Source: [Erwinia] mediterraneensis (GTDB lineage: Bacteria > Pseudomonadota > Gammaproteobacteria > Enterobacterales > Enterobacteriaceae). From it: DNA of 64,000 nucleotides. Positions 57,292 through 64,000 of this stretch are shown in pieces; the first letter of the stretch is position 1; every line of letters starts with the position of its first letter. The DNA lies in NCBI RefSeq assembly GCF_900604315.1, contig NZ_LR026978.1:3220005-3284004 (forward strand), written 5' to 3'. The notes under the pieces are model-generated. The model saw nothing but the letters and a program-made list of their open reading frames with translations, did no database searches and was not told where the DNA came from. The position numbers were made by a program, and so were the translations under genes.

Positions 57292-58089
57292 ATGACGCGC
57301 GATTTTAGTGGAAAAACAGTGGTAATTACCGGTGCCTGTCGCGGTATTGGTGCCGGTATTGCGGAGCGTTTCGCCCGTGACGGTGCCCGTCTGGTGATGG
57401 TTTCCAATGCTGACCGGGTATTTCAGACGGCGCAACAGCTGGAGCAACGGTATGGCAGCGAGATCCTGGCGCTGCAGCTGGATGTCACCGATGAAGCCCA
57501 GGTACAGCAGCTTTATCAGCAGGCGGCGGAACGTTTCGGCAGTATCGACGTCTCGATCCAGAACGCCGGGGTGATCACCATTGATCGCTTTGACAGCATG
57601 CCAAAACAGGACTTTGAGCGCATCCTGGCGGTCAACACCACCGGGGTCTGGCTCTGCTGCCGCGAGGCGGCGAAGTATATGGTGAAACAGAACGGCGGCT
57701 GCCTGATTAATACCTCCTCGGGGCAGGGGCGGCAGGGCTTTATCTATACGCCGCACTATGCCGCCAGCAAAATGGGCGTGATTGGCATTACCCAGAGCCT
57801 GGCGCTGGAGCTGGCACCGTGGAATATCACCGTTAACGCCTTCTGTCCCGGCATCATTGAGAGTGAGATGTGGGATTACAACGACCGGGTGTGGGGAGAA
57901 ATCCTCAGCAGCGACAAAAAGCGCTATGGCAAAGGCGAACTGATGGCGGAGTGGGTAGAAAACATTCCGCTGAAGCGCGCCGGTCAGCCGAATGATGTTG
58001 CCGGACTGGTGGCTTTCCTCGCCTCCGATGATGCGCGTTATATTACCGGCCAGACCATCAACGTGGATGGCGGGCTTATCTTTTCCTGA
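57292..58089 (+). CDS. Short-chain dehydrogenase/reductase 2
   Basis: This is a 265-residue classical SDR. The cofactor motif VVITGACRGIGAGIA is complete, NAGV follows strand 4, and the catalytic residues are in INTSSGQGRQ and YAASKMG. The C-terminus ITGQTINVDGGLIFS is typical of polyol/sugar dehydrogenases. With SDR 1 it gives the operon two dehydrogenases and no kinase. A strong terminator follows 30 bp downstream. Confidence 0.87.
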   Translation: MTRDFSGKTVVITGACRGIGAGIAERFARDGARLVMVSNADRVFQTAQQLEQRYGSEILALQLDVTDEAQVQQLYQQAAERFGSIDVSIQNAGVITIDRFDSMPKQDFERILAVNTTGVWLCCREAAKYMVKQNGGCLINTSSGQGRQGFIYTPHYAASKMGVIGITQSLALELAPWNITVNAFCPGIIESEMWDYNDRVWGEILSSDKKRYGKGELMAEWVENIPLKRAGQPNDVAGLVAFLASDDARYITGQTINVDGGLIFS

Positions 58090-58118
58090 GCCTCCTCTGC
58101 GATTGCTCCTGGAATCAG

Positions 58119-58142
58119 GGCGCCCGGCGGGCGCCTTTTTTT
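58119..58142 (+). terminator. Terminator of the SDR-transporter operon
   Basis: Stem GGCGCCC / GGGCGCC (58119-58125, 58129-58135) with a 3-nt loop, then seven T. Confidence 0.93.
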
Positions 58143-58253
58143 CTTTGGAACCTTTTATTTCAACGGGTTAGCATAAATACTTGCCGCTGCCTCGTCTCCG
58201 GTGCCTGCAGGCGGGGTCAGGCGGGCGCATAAATATGTTAAGGTTACTGTTGT

Positions 58254-58277
58254 CTGCTTAATAAGCAGCCCTTTTTG
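58254..58277 (+). promoter_or_regulatory. Palindrome upstream of the inverse autotransporter
   Basis: CTGCTTA-A-TAAGCAG (58254-58268) is a perfect 7+1+7 palindrome followed by CCCTTTTT, 36 bp before the next start. It may be an operator or a small leader terminator. No good Shine-Dalgarno precedes the downstream ATG. Confidence 0.45.
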
Positions 58278-58304
58278 TTACCAAGGCGCTAAACCATACT
58301 GCTT

Positions 58305-59747
58305 ATGTTATTGAGACTGACCCGCTATATTTTGCCGTTTTCCAGCGCTGCGCTACTGCTCCGGCTCTCCGCCGCCAGCGGCGCCGGGGCTGACACCCGG
58401 GTGCCCGATGCCCCCTTCAGCGATCCCGCCCGTTTTCGCCAGATGACCGACACGTTGCCGTCGCTGGGCTCGCAGGATGAGAGCGCCGCTTTCAGCAAAA
58501 AGCTGGCGACCGTCGCCAAAAGCATCGGCGAGGCGAGTCAGAACAGCAGCGATCAGACGCTGGGACAGCAGGCGAGCCTCTGGGCCTTTAACCAGTTGCG
58601 CGATGAGGTGACCGAACGCGTGGAGAGTGAAGGGCAGGCGTTGCTGTCGCCCTATGGCATGGCGGAACTGGATATCAACGTCGATATGACCGGAAATTTC
58701 AATGGTACGGGCGGGCAGCTGACTACCCCCTGGGCAGATAATTACCGCTATCTTACCTTCAGTCAGCTGGGATTTCGTCAGAGCGAAGAGGGAACGCTGG
58801 GCAGCGCAGGTCTGGGCCAGCGCTGGATCGCCGGAAACTGGCTGCTCGGCTACAACGCCTTCGTCGATCGGCAGCTGGAGACGGGATCACAGCGCGCTTC
58901 GCTCGGCACCGAGGCCTGGGGCAACTTTCTGCGCTTCTCCGCCAACTACTATACGCCGCTGTCGGGCTGGAATGACGGCAGCGATCTGACGCAGCAGCGC
59001 ATGGCGCGCGGTTACGATATCACCACCCAGGGCTACCTGCCGTTTTATCGTCAGCTGGGGGTCTCCCTGAGCTGGGAGCAGTATCTGGGCGAGGAGGTGG
59101 ATCTGTTTGACAGCGGCTCCGGTTATCATAACCCCTCGGCGCTGTCGCTGGGGGTCTCCTATACCCCGGTGCCGCTGGTGACGGTGTCCGCCAGCCATAA
59201 AGAAGCCAGCAGCGGTGAGAATCAGGATCAGCTGGGCCTGAAGTTGAATTATCGCTTTGGCGTGGCGCTGCGCCAGCAGCTCTCGGCGGATAATGTCGCA
59301 GAGACGCGCTCACTGCGCGGCAGTCGTTATGACAGCGTCACACGCAGCAGCACGCCGGTCCTGGAGTTCCGACAGCGTAAAACCCTGACGGTGTTCCTGG
59401 CGACGCCGCCGTGGCAGCTGCATCCGGGCGAGAGCCTGCCGCTGAAATTGCAAATCCGCGCCGCCAACCCGATCACCCAGGTGAGCTGGCAGGGTGATAC
59501 CCAGGCGCTAAGCCTGACGCCGTCAGCGGATAATAACGATCCGCAGGGCTGGAGTATTATTATGCCGCCATGGGACAGTACGCCCGGTGCCAGCAACGAA
59601 TATCATCTGTCGGTGACGCTGGAGGACAGCAAGCAGCAGCGTGTTACCTCCAACTGGATCACCCTGAAGCTACAGGAACCGGTAGCGCTGCAGACGCCAT
59701 CCGCGGAACCCTTTGATCTGATGGCACCTTTACCCGGGTCGCTCTGA
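58305..59747 (+). CDS. Small inverse autotransporter (intimin/invasin family)
   Basis: This is a 480-residue protein with an N-terminal signal (about 1-28). Residues about 110-330 form an inverse-autotransporter beta-barrel: GMAELDINVDMTGNF, FSQLGFRQSE, GLGQRWIAGNWLLGYNAFVD and YDITTQGYLPFYRQLG. A plug/linker (RSLRGSRYDSVTRS) leads to a single Ig-like domain (about 345-465). Most family members carry many Ig repeats and a C-type lectin-like tip, and many have a LysM; none of these is seen, so the passenger is minimal. It is probably an outer-membrane surface protein. It follows a strong terminator and stands alone. Confidence 0.85.
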   Translation: MLLRLTRYILPFSSAALLLRLSAASGAGADTRVPDAPFSDPARFRQMTDTLPSLGSQDESAAFSKKLATVAKSIGEASQNSSDQTLGQQASLWAFNQLRDEVTERVESEGQALLSPYGMAELDINVDMTGNFNGTGGQLTTPWADNYRYLTFSQLGFRQSEEGTLGSAGLGQRWIAGNWLLGYNAFVDRQLETGSQRASLGTEAWGNFLRFSANYYTPLSGWNDGSDLTQQRMARGYDITTQGYLPFYRQLGVSLSWEQYLGEEVDLFDSGSGYHNPSALSLGVSYTPVPLVTVSASHKEASSGENQDQLGLKLNYRFGVALRQQLSADNVAETRSLRGSRYDSVTRSSTPVLEFRQRKTLTVFLATPPWQLHPGESLPLKLQIRAANPITQVSWQGDTQALSLTPSADNNDPQGWSIIMPPWDSTPGASNEYHLSVTLEDSKQQRVTSNWITLKLQEPVALQTPSAEPFDLMAPLPGSL

Positions 59748-59797
59748 AGCCGCTTTTCGCGGCTGACGCGGCTGTTACGCAAAAGTCCAGAAAAAAA

Positions 59798-59813
59798 TGT
59801 GATGTTTATCACA
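59798..59813 (+). promoter_or_regulatory. CRP-type site, also terminator-like
   Basis: TGTGA-N6-TCACA is a perfect CRP core. Its centre (59805.5) lies 30 bp before a TATAAA -10 at 59836-59841, which places it near -42, the class II position, for the bestrophin gene. The same sequence folds as TGTGAT-GTTT-ATCACA followed by ATTTTTT, so it could also end the inverse-autotransporter transcript. Confidence 0.65.
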
Positions 59814-59880
59814 ATTTTTTGCTGGTGCCGCTGCGTATAAAGTCGCAGAATCAGCTAAAAATCTTGTTCAACTGCATACC

Positions 59881-60786
59881 ATGATTGTTCGTTCGCATAG
59901 CCATTGGTTCATTCGTTTGTTCGCATGGCACGGTTCTGTGCTGCCCGATATTCTGTTTCGGCTTTCTGTTAACCTGGTTGTCTCTCTTATCGCCATCTTT
60001 TCCCTGGGCTGGTACGGCACGCTCGGTATTAAACTGACGCTGGCGCCATTTAGCCTGCTGGGTGTTTCTATCGCGGTGTTTCTTGGTTTTCGTAACAGTG
60101 TCTGTTATGCCCGTTTCAGCGAAGCGCGGCGTTTTCTCGGCGAGTTATTAATCGCCTGTCGTACCCTTCAGCGTCAGGTGTTGACCATTGCGCCCGCTTA
60201 TACGCCGCGCGCCCAGGCGCTGCTGCTGGCGTTTTGCTATGCCCTGAAGCATCAGCTGCGGCGTACCGATGCGCGCCCCGATCTGCTGCGTCTGCTGGGC
60301 AATGAGGCGGATCAGGTACTGGCGCGGCGCTCACCGGCCAACTATCTGCTGCTGCAGCTTTCACAGTGGCTGGGTGAGCAGCGTCGTCAGGGGCTGATCA
60401 GCGACGTGGTATGGAGCAATATAGATCAGAACCTTAACCAGCTGGCTGCGGTGCTGGGCGGCTGCGAGCGTCTCGCCAGTATGCCGGTGCCTTTTGCCTA
60501 CAGCCTGCTGCTGCACCGCACCGTTTATCTCTTCTCGACGCTGCTGCCTTTTGCCCTGGCACCCGATCTCCATTACATGACGCCGCTGGTGTCGATGTTT
60601 ATCTCTTATACCTTTCTCTCGCTGGATACCCTGGCAGAAGAGCTGGAGATGCCGTTTGGCTATAAGAATAACCATCTGCCGATGGATGCTATCTGCACCA
60701 ATATTGAAATCAGTCTGCGCGAGATGGCCGGAGAAACGCAGCTGCCAGAACCGCTGAAGCCTGATCACCATTATCGTCTGACCTGA
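59881..60786 (+). CDS. Bestrophin-like channel protein (YneE family)
   Basis: The protein has 301 residues. The start MIVRSHSHWFIRLFAWHGSVLPDILFRL and the segment LGVSIAVFLGFRNSVCYARFSEARR are typical of the bacterial bestrophin/UPF0187 group. Four membrane segments are visible, with PFAYSLLLHRTVYLFSTLLPFAL in the second half and the conserved EELEMPFGYKNNHLP near the end. Bacterial members form pentameric ion channels, cation-selective in Klebsiella; the physiological role is unclear. A CRP-type site lies upstream. It is a single gene. Confidence 0.88.
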   Translation: MIVRSHSHWFIRLFAWHGSVLPDILFRLSVNLVVSLIAIFSLGWYGTLGIKLTLAPFSLLGVSIAVFLGFRNSVCYARFSEARRFLGELLIACRTLQRQVLTIAPAYTPRAQALLLAFCYALKHQLRRTDARPDLLRLLGNEADQVLARRSPANYLLLQLSQWLGEQRRQGLISDVVWSNIDQNLNQLAAVLGGCERLASMPVPFAYSLLLHRTVYLFSTLLPFALAPDLHYMTPLVSMFISYTFLSLDTLAEELEMPFGYKNNHLPMDAICTNIEISLREMAGETQLPEPLKPDHHYRLT

Positions 60787-60848
60787 GTTGTTATTTGCGA
60801 GCGGAGCGGCTGTCCGCTCGCGTTTCTTCACTTTTCTCCCGCTGGCAC

Positions 60849-60885
60849 TGCACCCTGACAGGGCACGTTGCGCCATTCTGGTGCT
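60849..60885 (+). promoter_or_regulatory. Tandem NtrC-like sites of the ast operon
   Basis: TGCAC-N7-GGGCA (60849-60865) and TGCGC-N7-GTGCT (60869-60885) match TGCAC-N7-GTGCA at 9 and 8 of 10 positions. Their centres are 20 bp apart, about two helical turns. They lie about 210-245 bp upstream of the -24 element. Confidence 0.55.
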
Positions 60886-61000
60886 GGCGTTGCGCTTTCC
60901 TGGCAAAAAATCCCATCATCGATCACAAAAGCAACATTTCGTTTCAGGAATGCATAATAACGCTGTTTTATCTTCGGCAATCCTGCCCACATCAGAAGTT

Positions 61001-61030
61001 TATTCACTTTTTATGCAGAAGAAGTGAATA
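61001..61030. promoter_or_regulatory. Inverted repeat in the ast control region
   Basis: TATTCACTT and AAGTGAATA form a perfect 9-bp inverted repeat with a 12-bp spacer. The TGAATA/TATTCA halves resemble ArgR box halves. ArgR activates astC in E. coli, so an ArgR site is plausible but the spacing differs from a standard 18-bp box. Confidence 0.4.
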
Positions 61031-61093
61031 GCGTCAGGTTATAAGTTATTGATATCTGGAACGCAGAACGATTTTATGCATTTTTGCGCTGGC

Positions 61094-61109
61094 TGGCACG
61101 GTAAGTGCA
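61094..61109 (+). promoter_or_regulatory. Sigma-54 promoter of the ast operon
   Basis: TGGCAC-N5-GTGCA: GG (61095-61096) and GC (61107-61108) are spaced by 10 bp as required. It lies 83 bp before the astC start. The E. coli astC promoter is likewise sigma-54 and NtrC dependent. Confidence 0.8.
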
Positions 61110-61182
61110 ATTTAGAGTAGAGCTGCGTTTTCAGGCTATTAACATTTTTAAAACAATAACTTCACCTTGGGTGAGGCAATGA

Positions 61183-63436
<2,254 letters not shown>

Positions 63437-63440
<4 letters not shown>

Positions 63441-64000
63441 CGCACCTGATTAATGGCCAGTGGCTGACCGGCAGCGCAGAGGCTTTCCAGAAAAACGACC
63501 CGGTACAGGGCAAGCTGCTGTGGCAGGGCAACGCCGCCTCCGCTGCGCAGGTCGCGGCGGCCGGTGAAGCGGCACGCGCCGCCTTTCCTGCCTGGGGACG
63601 GCGGTCGTTCAGCGAGCGTCAGGCACTGGTAGAGAAATTTGCCGCTGCGCTGGAAGCGGATAAAGTTGCACTGGCGGAAACCATTGCCCGGGAGACCGGC
63701 AAGCCGCGTTGGGAAGCGCTGACTGAGGTGCAGGCGATGATCAATAAAATCGCCATCTCCATTCGCGCCTGGCACTCGCGCACCGGTGAACAGGTGGAAG
63801 GGGAAAGCTCGCTGCGCCACCGCCCGCACGGCGTGCTGGCGGTGTTCGGTCCCTATAATTTCCCCGGGCATCTGCCTAACGGCCACATTGTGCCGGCACT
63901 GCTGGCAGGTAACTGCGTGGTCTTTAAACCCAGCGAACTGACGCCGCTGACAGCGGAAAAAACCGTGCGCCTCTGGCAGAGCGTTGGCTTACCGTCCGGG
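63437..64000 (+). CDS. astD: Succinylglutamate-semialdehyde dehydrogenase (3' end outside the window)
   Basis: The first 188 codons are visible, translated by hand ([17 protein letters not shown]). The protein belongs to the aldehyde dehydrogenase superfamily; it shows [38 protein letters not shown] and the cofactor-binding [12 protein letters not shown]. The catalytic cysteine lies beyond the right edge. It oxidises succinylglutamate semialdehyde to succinylglutamate with NAD. The order astC-A-D is the usual one. Confidence 0.93.

Overview
The window is a contiguous piece of an enterobacterial (order Enterobacterales) chromosome. The pth-ychF, prs-ispE-lolB / hemA-prfA-prmC-sirB2-sirB1-kdsA and chaABC blocks sit in the same neighbourhood as in Escherichia coli, with near-identical proteins. 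The accessory content (srfABC-type operon, a reduced type VI-like signalling cluster beside chaC, a NasC-NasB fusion, an inverse autotransporter) fits an Erwiniaceae member such as Pantoea, Erwinia or Mixta. That placement is an inference from gene content, not a tested identification.

Layout. (1) 1-12611, minus strand: one long operon with two lipoproteins, a membrane-anchored TerD-like protein, SrfA, the actin-fold ATPase SrfB, the dynamin-like P-loop protein SrfC, a membrane/TPR-like protein and a secreted vWA protein cut by the window edge. It looks like an envelope-spanning machine: SrfB and SrfC in the cytoplasm, three single-span proteins with domains on both sides, and lipoproteins and the vWA protein outside the inner membrane. 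(2) 13463-26671: housekeeping core (ychF, pth, ychH, prs, ispE, lolB, hemA, prfA, prmC, sirB2, sirB1, kdsA), with a TipA-like MerR regulator between pth and ychH and a membrane diguanylate cyclase after ychH. (3) 26732-29340: chaA, chaB, chaC. (4) 29365-38360, minus strand: a reduced type VI-like operon with an SH3-like lipoprotein, TssL-OmpA, a TssM cut after its third membrane segment, TagF, an FHA protein, a PP2C phosphatase, a secreted four-cysteine protein and a Ser/Thr kinase. No sheath, Hcp, VgrG, baseplate, TssJ or ClpV gene is present here. (5) 38922-50992: nitrate/nitrite assimilation. NasR, an NtrC/sigma-54 promoter with an attenuator leader, NasF-NasE-NasD uptake, a 1356-residue NasC-NirB-NirD fusion, the nitrate reductase NasA, and CobA for siroheme. 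(6) 50996-58089: a divergent DeoR-type regulator and a sugar or polyol locus (two SDR dehydrogenases, an RbsBAC-type transporter, a DUF2291 lipoprotein) with two matching operator-like palindromes. (7) 58305-60786: a small inverse autotransporter and a bestrophin-like channel, with a CRP-type site between them. (8) 61192-64000: astC-astA-astD (arginine succinyltransferase pathway), the last cut by the window edge, behind a second NtrC/sigma-54 promoter.

Two sigma-54 promoters with tandem NtrC-like sites (nas and ast) tie both nitrogen operons to general nitrogen control. The least explained parts are the srf operon, with a TerD-like domain predicted outside the inner membrane and a triple NPF motif in SrfC, and the stripped type VI-like signalling cluster. 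Long ORFs antisense to these genes are codon-bias shadows and are omitted.
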